The notes below the pieces were generated by a model. It did not search any database and was not told the origin of the DNA. It was given only the letters and a program-made list of their open reading frames with translations. 64,000 nt of DNA, taken from assembly GCA_902762785.1 (NCBI GenBank), contig CACWPL010000006.1, positions 1 through 64,000 of the forward strand, written 5' to 3'. The stretch's first letter is position 1. Each line of letters begins with the position of its first letter. This document shows positions 45,413 to 55,269 of this stretch, piece by piece. The translations under genes and the position numbers were made by a program. Origin of the DNA: an uncultured Ruminococcus sp. (GTDB lineage: Bacteria; Bacillota; Clostridia; Oscillospirales; Ruminococcaceae).

Positions 45413-46345
45413 TTGGAACCTACACAGATCGGCCAGCGCTCCAAGGCTGAGGAGCGGCGCATGCTGTGGCTTCAGGTGAAACAAAACAAGGAATGCTACC
45501 TCATGATGGCACCTTTCATGCTGGTGTTCCTCGTGTTCACGATCATCCCCGTCGTGATGTCCCTGCCCATGGGCTTCACCGACTTCAACATGGTACAGCT
45601 CCCGAAATTTGTCGGCCTGTCCAACTACACCACGCTGTTCCTGAACGACAGCATCTTCATCCAGTCCATCCGCGTGACCCTGATCTTCGCGATCTTCACG
45701 GGTCCTTTGAGCTATGTGCTGTGCTTTTTGCTCGCCTGGCTCATCAACGAGCTGCATCCGAAGCTGAAGACCATCTTCACGCTGATCTTCTACGCGCCGT
45801 CCATGGCCAATGTCTATAATGTATGGCAGCTCATCTTCTCCGGCGACTCCTATGGTTTCCTGAACTCCAAGCTCCTGAGCCTGGGCCTCATCACCTCGCC
45901 GATCCAGTGGCTCACGGACAGTGAGTACGTCCTGGGGTCGGTCATCGTGGTGCAGCTCTGGATCTCGCTGGGCGCGGGCTTCCTCGCGCTGCGTGCGGGC
46001 TTCCAGAACATCGACCGCAGCCAGTACGAGGCGGGCGCCATCGAGGGCATCAAGAACCGCTGGCAGGAGCTGATCTTCATCACCATCCCGTCCATGGGCC
46101 CGCAGCTCATGTTCGCGGCGGTCATGCAGATCGTCGGCTCCTTCACGGCCGGCACGGTGGCACAGTCCCTCGTCGGATTCCCCAGCACGGACTACAAGGC
46201 CCACACCATCATGACCCACGCCTACGACTACGGCTGGGTGCGCTATGAGATGGGCTATGCATCGGCGATCTGCATGGTGCTCTTCATCGCGATGCTCGTC
46301 TGCAACAAGCTCATCAGCAAGCTGCTGAGCAATTTCATGGATTAA
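45413..46345 (+). CDS. CUT1 sugar ABC transporter permease (MalF/UgpA-like)
   Basis: 310 residues, six hydrophobic segments. The ATPase-contact EAA loop reads YEAGAIEGIKNRWQELIFITIP. Starts with TTG at 45413, 6-8 bases after AGGAGGGG; no better ATG lies near. It is paired with the next permease. Confidence 0.93.
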   Translation: MEPTQIGQRSKAEERRMLWLQVKQNKECYLMMAPFMLVFLVFTIIPVVMSLPMGFTDFNMVQLPKFVGLSNYTTLFLNDSIFIQSIRVTLIFAIFTGPLSYVLCFLLAWLINELHPKLKTIFTLIFYAPSMANVYNVWQLIFSGDSYGFLNSKLLSLGLITSPIQWLTDSEYVLGSVIVVQLWISLGAGFLALRAGFQNIDRSQYEAGAIEGIKNRWQELIFITIPSMGPQLMFAAVMQIVGSFTAGTVAQSLVGFPSTDYKAHTIMTHAYDYGWVRYEMGYASAICMVLFIAMLVCNKLISKLLSNFMD

Positions 46346-46357
46346 GGAGGCTTTTAC

Positions 46358-47233
46358 ATGGCAAAGTCGATCGAAGCCGTAAAAGGCTCCAACAAGGCGG
46401 TCGGGAACCGTCTGGCCGGCACGATCGCGATCTTCGCGTTCCTGCTGATCCTGGGCATCTTCATGGCGCTGCCGATCTATCTGGCGGTCATCATGTCGAT
46501 CAAGCCCGTCCACGAGCTGTTCGTGTTCCCGCCGAAATTCTACGTCATCGACCCCACCCTCGACAACTACCGCGACATGTTCAAGACCCTCTCGGATATG
46601 TGGGTGCCTTTCTCGCGGTATGTGTTCAATTCTGTATTCGTCACCGTCTGCGTCACGGTGGCACAGTGCGTGTTCGCCTCGATGGCGGCCTTCGTGCTGG
46701 CAAAGTGCCGTATCCCGGGCGGTAACTTCCTCAACAAGCTGATCGTGACCTCGCTGCTCTACCAGTCGAACGTCATCTACATCATGCAGTACATCGTCAT
46801 GGCACAGCTCCACATGATCAACACCTACTGGGCGCTGATCCTGCCCTCTGTGGCGAGCCCCATGTGCCTGTTCCTTATGCGCCAGTCCATGTCGACCGTG
46901 CCGGACGCCATGATCGAGGCCGCGAAGGTGGACGGTGCGAACATGTTCACGATCTGCTGGAAGATCGTGATGCCGAACCAGAAGCCCGCGCTGATGACCA
47001 TGATCATCTTCGCCTTCCAGGCAGCGTGGAACATCCAGGGCGGCACGCTCGTCTACAAGGAGGCACTCAAGACCCTGCCGACCGTCGTCAACCAGGCGGC
47101 GACCGCTGGTCTCGCGCGAACGGGCGTGGCGATGGCCGGTACTGTTTTCATGCTGGTGCCGCCGATCGTGATCTTCATGCTCGCGCAGAAGAACGTCATC
47201 GAGACGATGGCCCATTCGGGCATCAAGGATTAA
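46358..47233 (+). CDS. CUT1 sugar ABC transporter permease (MalG-like)
   Basis: 291 residues, six hydrophobic segments. The EAA loop is MIEAAKVDGANMFTICWKIVMP. With the 45413 product it forms the first permease pair. AAGGAGG precedes the ATG; 12 bases follow the previous stop. Confidence 0.93.
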   Translation: MAKSIEAVKGSNKAVGNRLAGTIAIFAFLLILGIFMALPIYLAVIMSIKPVHELFVFPPKFYVIDPTLDNYRDMFKTLSDMWVPFSRYVFNSVFVTVCVTVAQCVFASMAAFVLAKCRIPGGNFLNKLIVTSLLYQSNVIYIMQYIVMAQLHMINTYWALILPSVASPMCLFLMRQSMSTVPDAMIEAAKVDGANMFTICWKIVMPNQKPALMTMIIFAFQAAWNIQGGTLVYKEALKTLPTVVNQAATAGLARTGVAMAGTVFMLVPPIVIFMLAQKNVIETMAHSGIKD

Positions 47234-47245
47234 GGAGGGGAGCAC

Positions 47246-48766
47246 ATGAAGCACATCATCCGCAGGCTCCTCCCACTGGCACTGTCGGCCGCGCTCACGG
47301 TCGGCATGACCGGTACCCTGGCCGTCTCTGCCGAGGAGCACTATGACGTCTACAACTACGACCGCTGGGAGGAGGCCGTCCCCTCGCAGGCTGGCTATCT
47401 CGCGGCGCGCTCCGTGAGCGGCGAGGACCTGGGCATCGGCGATTTTTCCGAGCCCTCTGACATCTTCCGCGACGCCTATGACCAGTTCTTCATCGTGGAT
47501 ACGAAGAACGACCGCATCGTCGTCACGAACAGCGAGCTGACCGAGGTCGTCATGGTCATGGAGGACTTCACCATGCCGGACGGCTCCGTCACACACCTGA
47601 AGTCCCCCGAGGGCATTTACGTCTCCCCGGAGACCGACCTCGTCTACATCGCGGACTACAACAACTCCCGCGTCCTCGTCTGCGACTACGACTGCAACGT
47701 GACCATGGAGCTGACCAAGCCCTCCTCGGAGCTGTTCTCCCAGGAGCTGACCTTCCTCCCGCAGAAGGTCCTGGCCGATAAGGCAGGCAATGTTTACATC
47801 GTCCTCGGCAACATCACCACCGGTGCGGCCATGTTCAACAATGAGGGCGAGTTCGTCGGCTACTACGGCGCGAACACGGTGGAGGCCACCTCGCAGGTCA
47901 TCGCGAACTACTTCTGGAAGCTGATCTCCACGGAGGAGATGCGCTCCCGTCAGGCGCGCACCGTCCCCTCGGGCATCACGAATTTCGACCTTGACGACGA
48001 GGGCTTCATCTACACCTGCACCCAGTCCACCTCCCAGAAGAAGGACACGGTCAAGAAGCTCAACCCCGCGGGCACGAACCTCTTCTCCAGTCTGGAGACC
48101 TCCTGGGGCGACATCCAGTCGGTGTACGATGCCAATACCAATAAGAACTACCAGTCTATGATCTGCGACATCGAGATCTCGGACGACGGCAACATCAACT
48201 GCCTCGACCTGACCTCTGGACGCGTCTTCCAGTACGACGAGGAGGGCGAGCTGCTGTTCATCTTCGGCTCGAGCTCCGACCAGCTCGGCGGCTTCACCGA
48301 GGTCGCAGCGCTGGAGTCCTACGGCAACGAGATCCTTGTCGTGGACACGCGCAAGAACACCGTCACGATCTTCGAGGAGACGGACTTCGGCCGCATCGTC
48401 CATGACGCGACCGTCAAGTACAACGGCGGCTACTACGAGGAGGCGCTCGACCCGTGGTTCGAGGTGCTCCAGTACGACGGCAACTACCGCCGCGCGTTCC
48501 TTGGCATCTCCGCGGCCTACCTCGTCCAGGGCAACTACGAGGGGTCGATGAAGTACGCCAAGCTCGCCGATTCGCCCTATCGCTACAACCGTGCTTTTGA
48601 GGGCTGGCGGCAGGAATGGCTCACGGAGCACACGTCTCTCGTGGTCATCGTGCTGCTGGTGATCGCTGCCGCGGCGGTCGCATGGAGCATCTACCGCAAG
48701 AAGCACCCCAAGGACCGCAGCAAATACGACGTGACCCACGCAGGGCCCGTCAGAGAGGAGGAATGA
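47246..48766 (+). CDS. Membrane-anchored NHL/beta-propeller-like protein
   Basis: 506 residues. Signal peptide (1-29). Propeller-like repeats (about 55-390) contain NHL-type blades such as SPEGIYVSPETDLVYIADYNNSRVLVCD. A TPR-like pair of helices follows (YNGGYYEEALDPWFEVLQYD). A C-terminal transmembrane segment (LVVIVLLVIAAAAVAWSIY) leaves a short cytoplasmic tail. It probably sits outside the cell next to the transporter. Role unknown; possibly a binding or assembly factor. Confidence 0.82.
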   Translation: MKHIIRRLLPLALSAALTVGMTGTLAVSAEEHYDVYNYDRWEEAVPSQAGYLAARSVSGEDLGIGDFSEPSDIFRDAYDQFFIVDTKNDRIVVTNSELTEVVMVMEDFTMPDGSVTHLKSPEGIYVSPETDLVYIADYNNSRVLVCDYDCNVTMELTKPSSELFSQELTFLPQKVLADKAGNVYIVLGNITTGAAMFNNEGEFVGYYGANTVEATSQVIANYFWKLISTEEMRSRQARTVPSGITNFDLDDEGFIYTCTQSTSQKKDTVKKLNPAGTNLFSSLETSWGDIQSVYDANTNKNYQSMICDIEISDDGNINCLDLTSGRVFQYDEEGELLFIFGSSSDQLGGFTEVAALESYGNEILVVDTRKNTVTIFEETDFGRIVHDATVKYNGGYYEEALDPWFEVLQYDGNYRRAFLGISAAYLVQGNYEGSMKYAKLADSPYRYNRAFEGWRQEWLTEHTSLVVIVLLVIAAAAVAWSIYRKKHPKDRSKYDVTHAGPVREEE

Positions 48767-48772
48767 ACTGCC

Positions 48773-49402
48773 ATGATGGATCTGACCGCACGGGAATGGG
48801 TCACCCATTCCATCACCCACCCCTTCGAGGGGTTCGAGGACATGCGCTGGAAGAAGGCCGGCTCGATCAAGATCGCGTCCGTCATCGTCATCCTGTGGTT
48901 CATCGCCTCGATCTTCTATAACCGTCTGTACGGCTTCCAGTTCTATACGCAGCCGGACAAGATGTTCAACGTGATCCCCTACATCGTCCAGACGATCATC
49001 CTCTTTTTGACCTGGGTCGTCGGCAACTGGTCGATCTGCACGCTCCTCGATGGTGAGGGGACGGTGCGGAACATCTACATCTACAGCGCCTATGCGCTGA
49101 TCCCGTACGTCGCGAGCATCTACATCGACGTCTTCCTCTCGCATTTCCTGATCCGTGACGAGATGGTCTTCATCCAGGCCGTCAGGATCATCGGGCTGCT
49201 GTGGACGGTCGTGCTGGTGTTCTCGGCGATCAAGTCGGTGCATCAGTATTCCGTCCTCAAGACGATCCTCGCGATCGTCCTGACCATCGCTGCGATGCTC
49301 ATCATGCTCTTCCTGCTCGTGCTGCTCCTGTCGCTGTTCCAGCAGGTCTATGTGTTCATCTACTCGATCTACACAGAGCTGGCATATCGACTGAAAGTAT
49401 AA
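48773..49402 (+). CDS. Yip1-domain membrane protein
   Basis: 209 residues with five hydrophobic helices (IVILWFIASIFY, IVQTIILFLTWVVGNW, ALIPYVASIYIDVF and two more). The NWSICTLLDGEGTVRNIYIYSAYALIPY stretch is typical of Yip1-family proteins. Bacterial members often sit beside ABC permeases. It starts 6 bases after the NHL gene. Confidence 0.88.
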   Translation: MMDLTAREWVTHSITHPFEGFEDMRWKKAGSIKIASVIVILWFIASIFYNRLYGFQFYTQPDKMFNVIPYIVQTIILFLTWVVGNWSICTLLDGEGTVRNIYIYSAYALIPYVASIYIDVFLSHFLIRDEMVFIQAVRIIGLLWTVVLVFSAIKSVHQYSVLKTILAIVLTIAAMLIMLFLLVLLLSLFQQVYVFIYSIYTELAYRLKV

Positions 49403-49414
49403 GGCGGTGATACC

Positions 49415-52240
49415 ATGCAGATGAAGATGATGAAACGCCTCTTGGCGTGCCTGCTCGCCGCCGCGATGCTCGCCCCCGCGAGCCTGCCGGCCGCAGCAGA
49501 GGAAGCGGAGGACGGTGCCGATACCGCCGTCTCCGAGGAGGCCGCAGCCGAGGAGGGCGCCGATGAGGGCGCTCCCGCAGAGGGCAGCGGCGAGCTGAAC
49601 GTCGTCGAGGAGGAGGAGGAGGAATTCGACTCCACCGTCGACGAGGTACGGCAGTATCTGGATCTGATCGGGGAGGAGGACGGCTACGAGGTCTACCTCC
49701 GTCCCGATGATTATAAGGACAAGATCGAGGCCGACTGTGCCAAGAGATACAAGGATGAGGACGAGTGCAAGGACGCGGTCAAGGAGCTGGAGAAGCACCT
49801 TAAGCACGTCGAGCTCGCCCTGATCGACACCGAGCGCGGCCGCATGGCGGCGGAGCTCGAGGAGATCGAGAAGACCAAGGAGATGCACATCTATTTCAGC
49901 GAGGCGGGGAACTATCTCGTCTTCCTGAACGGCGACCAGACCAAGGTCGACCGCATCCGCTACCGCGTCTCCACGATCGACAGCGCCTACCTGTTCCTGA
50001 CCAAGGACCAGCAGACCCTCGAGCGCTACAGCGAGGACTACAAGGAGGTCCTTGCGACGATGAAGAACGTCTACCAGAACGCGGTGAACACGCTCTTCCG
50101 CTCCGAGGATGAGCAATATCTCGCGCTCCTGAATGCCGACTGCGACGAGGTGGACTACTGCGTCCGCCGCGTCTGCGAGAACGACCAGATGGTGCTCCTC
50201 CTCGATGAGGAGATGGGCATGCTCGGTCTGCAAAACAAGGCAAACGACTATATCTGGTGGTCGTCCCCGATCGGGGCGGCGCGTGATACCCGCGCGACCA
50301 AGCTGCTCGTGACCGACCTCCAGTCGTCCGCGGTGCTGACCACCGGCGACCGCACGACCCGCGGCGTCAGCAACTCCCGCTCGCGCAATGCCGCCGAGAT
50401 GTCCTTCAAGGACCTTAAAAACGGCGTGCAGATCACCTACAAGTTCACCAAGGTCGGCGTGACCATCCCGATCACCTACACGCTCGAGGACGGCTATCTC
50501 GCCGCGAGCGTCAAGACCGCCGACATCAAGGAGACCCAGTCCGAGGCAGGCGTCGTGGCCACCCAGCTCACGATGCTCGGCAGCTTCGGTGCGGCCGCGC
50601 CCGATGAGGAGGGCTACTTCGTCATCCCGGACGGCTGCGGCGCGCTGATCCGCTTCAACAACGGCAAGGAGACCAGCAAGAGCTATTCCGCCAAGGTCTA
50701 CGGCCGCGACATCACCACCGTCCCGACCACCAAGCCCGCCGTGACCGAGAAGGTCGAGATGCCGGTCTTCGGCATCGTCAAGGGCGACAATGCCATGGCG
50801 GTCATCGTGGACAAGGGCGATGGCAACGTGACGCTCAATGCGGCCGTCTCCGGGCAGTCGCTGAGCTCGTTCAACACCTGCAATTTCAACTTCACGCTCC
50901 GCGGGTCGGATACGTTCTACATGTCCGGCGATGCGGGCAACCTGACCGTCTTCGAGGAGGGCCCCATCAAGCAGCCGGAGCTCTCCGTGCGCTACTACCC
51001 GATCGCGGGCGACGACCTGAGCTATGCCGACATCGCCGACACCTACCGGGACTATCTCCTGAACGACGGCGGCGTCTCCGTCAAGACACAGCCGGACACC
51101 GCCGCGCTCTATCTCGACCTTTATGGCGGCACGATGAAGTCCCGTTCCATCCTCGGCATCCCGATCACGCTGAAGACGTCCATGACTTCCTTCGAGGAGG
51201 GCCTGGAGATCGTGCAGGGGCTCGAGTCGCAGGGCGTGGACGACATGGTCGTCGTCTACAACAACTGGACGAACGAGGGCATCTCCGGCAAGGTCGACAC
51301 CAAGGCCAAGCCCGCGGGCGTCCTCGGCGGCACGAGCGGCCTCGAAAAGCTCACGACGTTCCTCGATGAGAAGGGCTTCGCGTTCTATCCGTCCGTGGAC
51401 AACAAGGTGTTCAAGTCCGGCAACGGCTATTTCACCTTCCTCGACACGACGATCCGCATCTCCAATTCCTATTCGCGCCAGCTCAACTACAACCTCTCCT
51501 ACGGCGTCCAGGACACCAGCAAGAAAACGCAGTCCCTCCTGACGCCGGGCAAGTTCACCGAGATCTACGGCAAGATCGCGAACGACTATTCGGCAAAGGG
51601 GCTCCAGGGCGTCTCCCTCGGCTCCATGACCTCGACCCTGTGGGGCGACTACGGCAAGCAAAACATGGGACGCGACGACACCAAGGCCGCGCTCCAGGAG
51701 AGCTACCAGACGATCGGCGACAAGGGATTGAGCCTCCTCGCCGACACCTGCGCCGCCTACGCGTTCCCGTATGCCGACCGCATCACGGACGCGCCGCTCC
51801 AGTCGAGCGGGTTCGATGTGTTCGACGAGGACGTGCCGTTCTATCAGATGGTGCTGCACGGCGTGCTGCCGTATGCCGGCACGGCCATCAACGCGAGCGC
51901 GGACAGCGATGCGGCGTTCCTGACCTCCGTCGCGACCGGCTGCGATCCTGCCTATGACATGATCTACGCCGAGGCCAGCGACCTCAAGGACACGCTCTTC
52001 GATGTCTACTATTATTCGCATTACGCTTTCTGGACGGACACGGCCGCGCAGCAGTACCGCATCGCGAAGGACGTGCTCGCGCCCGTGAGCGACAGCGTCA
52101 TCACGGACTATGTCCGCGAGGGCGACGAATCCGTGACGACCTACGAGAACGGCACCGTCGTCACCGTCAATTATGCCGACAAGACCATCACCTCCGGCGG
52201 CAAGACCTGGTCGCTCGAGGATGCTGAGAAAGGGGAGTGA
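49415..52240 (+). CDS. Large secreted DUF5696-like protein
   Basis: 941 residues. Signal peptide (1-27), an Ala/Glu-rich acidic linker (28-68), a helical region with coiled-coil character (about 70-150), then a long body. The body begins with beta-rich repeats (about 240-430) and leads to a region (about 540-900) with barrel-like features: MVVVYNNWTNEGISG, GFAFYPSVDN, LADTCAAYAFPYADRITDAP. It resembles DUF5696 proteins, which may be glycosidase-like. No catalytic pair can be assigned. It lies between the Yip1 gene and the second permease pair, so a role in substrate handling is likely. Confidence 0.78.
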   Translation: MQMKMMKRLLACLLAAAMLAPASLPAAAEEAEDGADTAVSEEAAAEEGADEGAPAEGSGELNVVEEEEEEFDSTVDEVRQYLDLIGEEDGYEVYLRPDDYKDKIEADCAKRYKDEDECKDAVKELEKHLKHVELALIDTERGRMAAELEEIEKTKEMHIYFSEAGNYLVFLNGDQTKVDRIRYRVSTIDSAYLFLTKDQQTLERYSEDYKEVLATMKNVYQNAVNTLFRSEDEQYLALLNADCDEVDYCVRRVCENDQMVLLLDEEMGMLGLQNKANDYIWWSSPIGAARDTRATKLLVTDLQSSAVLTTGDRTTRGVSNSRSRNAAEMSFKDLKNGVQITYKFTKVGVTIPITYTLEDGYLAASVKTADIKETQSEAGVVATQLTMLGSFGAAAPDEEGYFVIPDGCGALIRFNNGKETSKSYSAKVYGRDITTVPTTKPAVTEKVEMPVFGIVKGDNAMAVIVDKGDGNVTLNAAVSGQSLSSFNTCNFNFTLRGSDTFYMSGDAGNLTVFEEGPIKQPELSVRYYPIAGDDLSYADIADTYRDYLLNDGGVSVKTQPDTAALYLDLYGGTMKSRSILGIPITLKTSMTSFEEGLEIVQGLESQGVDDMVVVYNNWTNEGISGKVDTKAKPAGVLGGTSGLEKLTTFLDEKGFAFYPSVDNKVFKSGNGYFTFLDTTIRISNSYSRQLNYNLSYGVQDTSKKTQSLLTPGKFTEIYGKIANDYSAKGLQGVSLGSMTSTLWGDYGKQNMGRDDTKAALQESYQTIGDKGLSLLADTCAAYAFPYADRITDAPLQSSGFDVFDEDVPFYQMVLHGVLPYAGTAINASADSDAAFLTSVATGCDPAYDMIYAEASDLKDTLFDVYYYSHYAFWTDTAAQQYRIAKDVLAPVSDSVITDYVREGDESVTTYENGTVVTVNYADKTITSGGKTWSLEDAEKGE

Positions 52241-52246
52241 TCCGAG

Positions 52247-53143
52247 ATGCTGAAAATGCCTTATGAAAAACGCAAGGGGCTTTACGGCTACGGCTTCATC
52301 GCCCTGTGGCTCGTCGGCACGATCATCTGGTTCCTGTATCCGCTGCTCGAATCCCTGCGCTATTCCTTCATGGAGGTGCGCCCCGAGAAGGGCGGCATGC
52401 AGGGCAGCTGGATCGGACTGGATAACTATATCTATGTATTCACCGCAGACCAGAACTACTCCAAGTATCTGGTGAGCGTCCTGATCGAGACGGCCTGGAA
52501 AACGCCGCTGATCCTGATCTTCTCGCTGTTCATCGCGGTCATCCTGAACCAGAAGTTCAAGGGACGCACGTTCGCGAGAGCGGTCTTCTTCCTGCCTGTC
52601 ATCATCGCGACCGGCCCCGTCTACAGCATCATCAACGGCGACATCTCCAAGAGCGGCGCCGCGAGCGCGGGGCAGTTCTCGACCATGTTCTCCACCGACC
52701 TGATGGGCGAGCTCTTCCAGTTCATCGGCATCTACGGTCTTTCTGACAAGATGCAGACGATCGTCGAGACCGTCTCGAACAACATCTTCGGCATCGTGTG
52801 GAGCGCGGGCATCCAGATCCTGATCTTCCTCGCCGCGCTGCAAAACATCCCCGTTTCCGCAAAGGAGGCGGCGCAGATGGAGGGCGCGACGGCCTGGGAG
52901 TATTTCTGGAAGATCACGCTGCCCTATGTGTCCCCGATGATCCTCGCGTGCCTGATCTTCACGGTCATCGACTCCTTCACGGCGCCGGATAACCTGGTCA
53001 TGGGCCGTGTCCTGGACATGCAGAGCGACTGGCAGTACGGCCACGCGGCCGCGATGGCGTGGATCTATTTCGCCATCGTATTGGCAGCCGTCGGGATCAT
53101 CACAGCGATCCTGAACATGTTCATCTATTACGAAGTAGAGTAA
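52247..53143 (+). CDS. CUT1 sugar ABC transporter permease, second set
   Basis: 298 residues, six hydrophobic segments. EAA loop AKEAAQMEGATAWEYFWKITLP. It begins 6 bases after the DUF5696-like gene and is clearly different from the first-set permeases. Confidence 0.92.
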   Translation: MLKMPYEKRKGLYGYGFIALWLVGTIIWFLYPLLESLRYSFMEVRPEKGGMQGSWIGLDNYIYVFTADQNYSKYLVSVLIETAWKTPLILIFSLFIAVILNQKFKGRTFARAVFFLPVIIATGPVYSIINGDISKSGAASAGQFSTMFSTDLMGELFQFIGIYGLSDKMQTIVETVSNNIFGIVWSAGIQILIFLAALQNIPVSAKEAAQMEGATAWEYFWKITLPYVSPMILACLIFTVIDSFTAPDNLVMGRVLDMQSDWQYGHAAAMAWIYFAIVLAAVGIITAILNMFIYYEVE

Positions 53144-53156
53144 GGAGGCGACCGCA

Positions 53157-54215
53157 ATGGCAAAAGAAAGACCCGTAGTGGCACCGGACGGTGTCGTCGT
53201 GGGCGGCGGTCTCTCCAAGAAGGAGATCCGCAAGATCCACGAACGCAACATGAACCAGGAGGAGATCGCCTACCTGCGCCGCAAGGAGGCCATCGAGAAG
53301 GTCTGGCCGATCGCACGGTTCTTCATCCTCTTCGGCCTGTGCTTCATCATCCTTTACCCGCTGATCTACATGGTGAGCTGTGCCTTCCGCGCACAGGATG
53401 ACATGAACGACCCCACCGTCATGTGGATCCCGCGCCACTTCACCCTCAAGATCCTTAAGCAGACCATGGACGCCATGGACTTCTGGCCGACCTTCGGCAA
53501 CACGCTGCTGCTGAACATCGGCTGTTCGCTCGTGCAGGTCGTGACCTGTGCGATCACGGGCTACGGCTTCGCACGCTTCCGCTTCAAGGGCAAGAACCTG
53601 CTCTTCGCGCTGGTGCTCATGCAGATCCTGGTGCCGAGCCAGATCATCGCGATCCCGCAGTATATGGAGTTCCGCTACTGCCTCGGCCTGCAGCCGCTGA
53701 TCGAGAAGCTCGACCCCGCGCTCGGCGCGAAGTTCAACCTGATCGACTCCCCGCTGACGATGTACCTCCCCGCGCTGATGGCAAACGGCATCCGCGCCGG
53801 TCTGATGATCTTCATCTTCCGGCAGTTCTTCCGCGGCCTGCCCAAGGAGCTCGAGGACGCCGCCTATCTCGACGGCTGCGGCCCGTTCCGCACCTTCGTG
53901 CAGGTCATGGTCCCGAACGCCTCGTCGTCCTTCCTGACGGTGTTCCTGTTCTCGGTCGTTTGGTACTGGAACGATTTCTATGTTTCGTCCACGTTCTTCA
54001 CGCAGAACAAGACCATGGCGCTCATGCTGAAGAACCTGAACACGCGCCTCTCGCTGGTGCTGTTCAATTCGGCGACGGTCGAGATCTCGCCGCGTGAGCA
54101 GATCCTCTGGATGGAGGCCGGCTGCCTGCTGGCCGTCCTGCCGCTGCTCATCATGTATATCTTCCTGCAAAAGTATTTCACCGAAGGCATCGAGCGTTCG
54201 GGTCTGGTCGGCTGA
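53157..54215 (+). CDS. CUT1 sugar ABC transporter permease, second set
   Basis: 352 residues. A charged cytoplasmic N-terminus of about 55 residues precedes six hydrophobic segments. EAA loop LEDAAYLDGCGPFRTFVQVMVP. Last gene of the operon; a strong terminator follows. No ATPase gene is present, so a shared MsmK/MalK-type ATPase must serve both pairs. Confidence 0.92.
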   Translation: MAKERPVVAPDGVVVGGGLSKKEIRKIHERNMNQEEIAYLRRKEAIEKVWPIARFFILFGLCFIILYPLIYMVSCAFRAQDDMNDPTVMWIPRHFTLKILKQTMDAMDFWPTFGNTLLLNIGCSLVQVVTCAITGYGFARFRFKGKNLLFALVLMQILVPSQIIAIPQYMEFRYCLGLQPLIEKLDPALGAKFNLIDSPLTMYLPALMANGIRAGLMIFIFRQFFRGLPKELEDAAYLDGCGPFRTFVQVMVPNASSSFLTVFLFSVVWYWNDFYVSSTFFTQNKTMALMLKNLNTRLSLVLFNSATVEISPREQILWMEAGCLLAVLPLLIMYIFLQKYFTEGIERSGLVG

Positions 54216-54274
54216 CGGGAGCTGTCCCGATCAGATCTTGGGCGCGCCGTCCTCGGGACGGTCTGCCGAAATGC

Positions 54275-54308
54275 AAGGACGCTCCCTGGTCCGGGGAGCG
54301 TCCTTTCT
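54275..54308 (+). terminator. Terminator of the ABC operon
   Basis: Stem AAGGACGCTCCC/GGGGAGCGTCCTT followed by TCT. Confidence 0.8.
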
Positions 54309-54393
54309 ATCCTTGGGCACGTCCCAAGGGAGATGCCTTCGTCTCGTTTTTGACTTGACACTTTTTCTAACTTTTTCTAAAGGAGGGATCGCT

Positions 54394-55260
54394 ATGGATG
54401 GAATGGAACGGAACACCTGCCTGTTCTGCGGTGAGATGCGTGATGCATCCCGTGAACAGCGGTCGTTCATCGCAGAACTCGTGCAGACGACGCTCTCATC
54501 GCTCTGCTGTGACGTGACGATCGCCGATCCATCTGACCCGGAGAAGCTCGACCGTTTGGCGGACAGTACGGATCTGTGTGTCTTCGATGTGACAGGGGAC
54601 GATCCGCTGGTCTGGTATGTGTACGGGCGGCGCAGGGCGCTCGAAAAGCCGGTCGTCCTGCTGTGTGAGAAGGACGCTGCGTCGCGGTGTGCCGCTTTGA
54701 TGGACGAGATGGTCCTGCCGTACAGTACAGATGCCGGTGAGCAGCGAGACCTGCGCAAACGGCTCGCGGAAAGGGCGGCACATATCCTGACGCGAAGTGG
54801 GGGCCCCGAAGAAGCCGAACACGGTGCGCTCTTCGACGAGATCGATCGTGTCCTCGAGGAGCGGCTCGCCTGCCTTGTCAGTCTCGATGATGACATCCGC
54901 ACCCAGCTCGACTCCTGGCGGCAGCAGACGGTCTCTCAGCTCCATGAGGCGGCCCGCATGGCCGACACCGCACCGCCTGCCGGACAAACGCTCCAGCAAT
55001 GGTTCGACCGCCGCATGGATGAGGCCGTCGCGCAGATGCGGTCAGAGCGCACACGCTATGTCGATGACGCACATCTGCGGGAGCTGTTCGACCAGTACCT
55101 CGACAAGAGCATCGCCCGGATGCGCGGGAGCACTGCCGATCCGACCGTCCGTGCCGGTGAGACGCTCCAGCAATGGTTCGACAAGCGTCTCGATCAGGTC
55201 GTGTCCCAGCTCGCGGACATGCTCGAGGGCAGGGAGATGGGAGAAAGGGATAGAAAGTAG
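54394..55260 (+). CDS. TIR-like/deoxyribosyltransferase-like pseudo-enzyme with helical tail
   Basis: 288 residues. The first 130 residues align by eye with the product of the next gene (TDLCVFDVTGDDPLVWYVYGRRRALEKPVVLL against ADLCICDVSIENMNVFYELGYCKALDKP). The glutamate expected in the NVFYELG-type motif is V76, so catalysis is unlikely. The C-terminal half is helical and has two copies of a TLQQWFD(R/K)R(M/L)D segment (about 199 and 257). It is encoded 3 bases before its paralogue. It may be a regulatory or inhibitory subunit. AGGAGGGATCGCT precedes the ATG. Confidence 0.75.
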   Translation: MDGMERNTCLFCGEMRDASREQRSFIAELVQTTLSSLCCDVTIADPSDPEKLDRLADSTDLCVFDVTGDDPLVWYVYGRRRALEKPVVLLCEKDAASRCAALMDEMVLPYSTDAGEQRDLRKRLAERAAHILTRSGGPEEAEHGALFDEIDRVLEERLACLVSLDDDIRTQLDSWRQQTVSQLHEAARMADTAPPAGQTLQQWFDRRMDEAVAQMRSERTRYVDDAHLRELFDQYLDKSIARMRGSTADPTVRAGETLQQWFDKRLDQVVSQLADMLEGREMGERDRK

Positions 55261-55269
55261 GGGATGGGA

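Noticed and set aside
45320..53251. Antisense open frame of 2643 codons opposite the ABC operon
   Set aside because: It runs through eight genes with clear families on the other strand, its composition is a reverse-frame mixture of Arg, Asp, Glu, Val and His, and it has no ribosome site or domains. GC-rich third positions remove stops in this frame.
54341..54390. Possible promoter TTGACA plus two CTTTTTCTAA repeats before the TIR-like pair
   Set aside because: The hexamer at correct spacing (TAAAGG) is a poor -10, so I did not list it; the pair must have a promoter, but this one is not convincing.
54394..55260. Calling the first TIR-like gene an active enzyme
   Set aside because: The glutamate of the NVFYELG-type motif is replaced by valine, and other family residues in the loop are changed.
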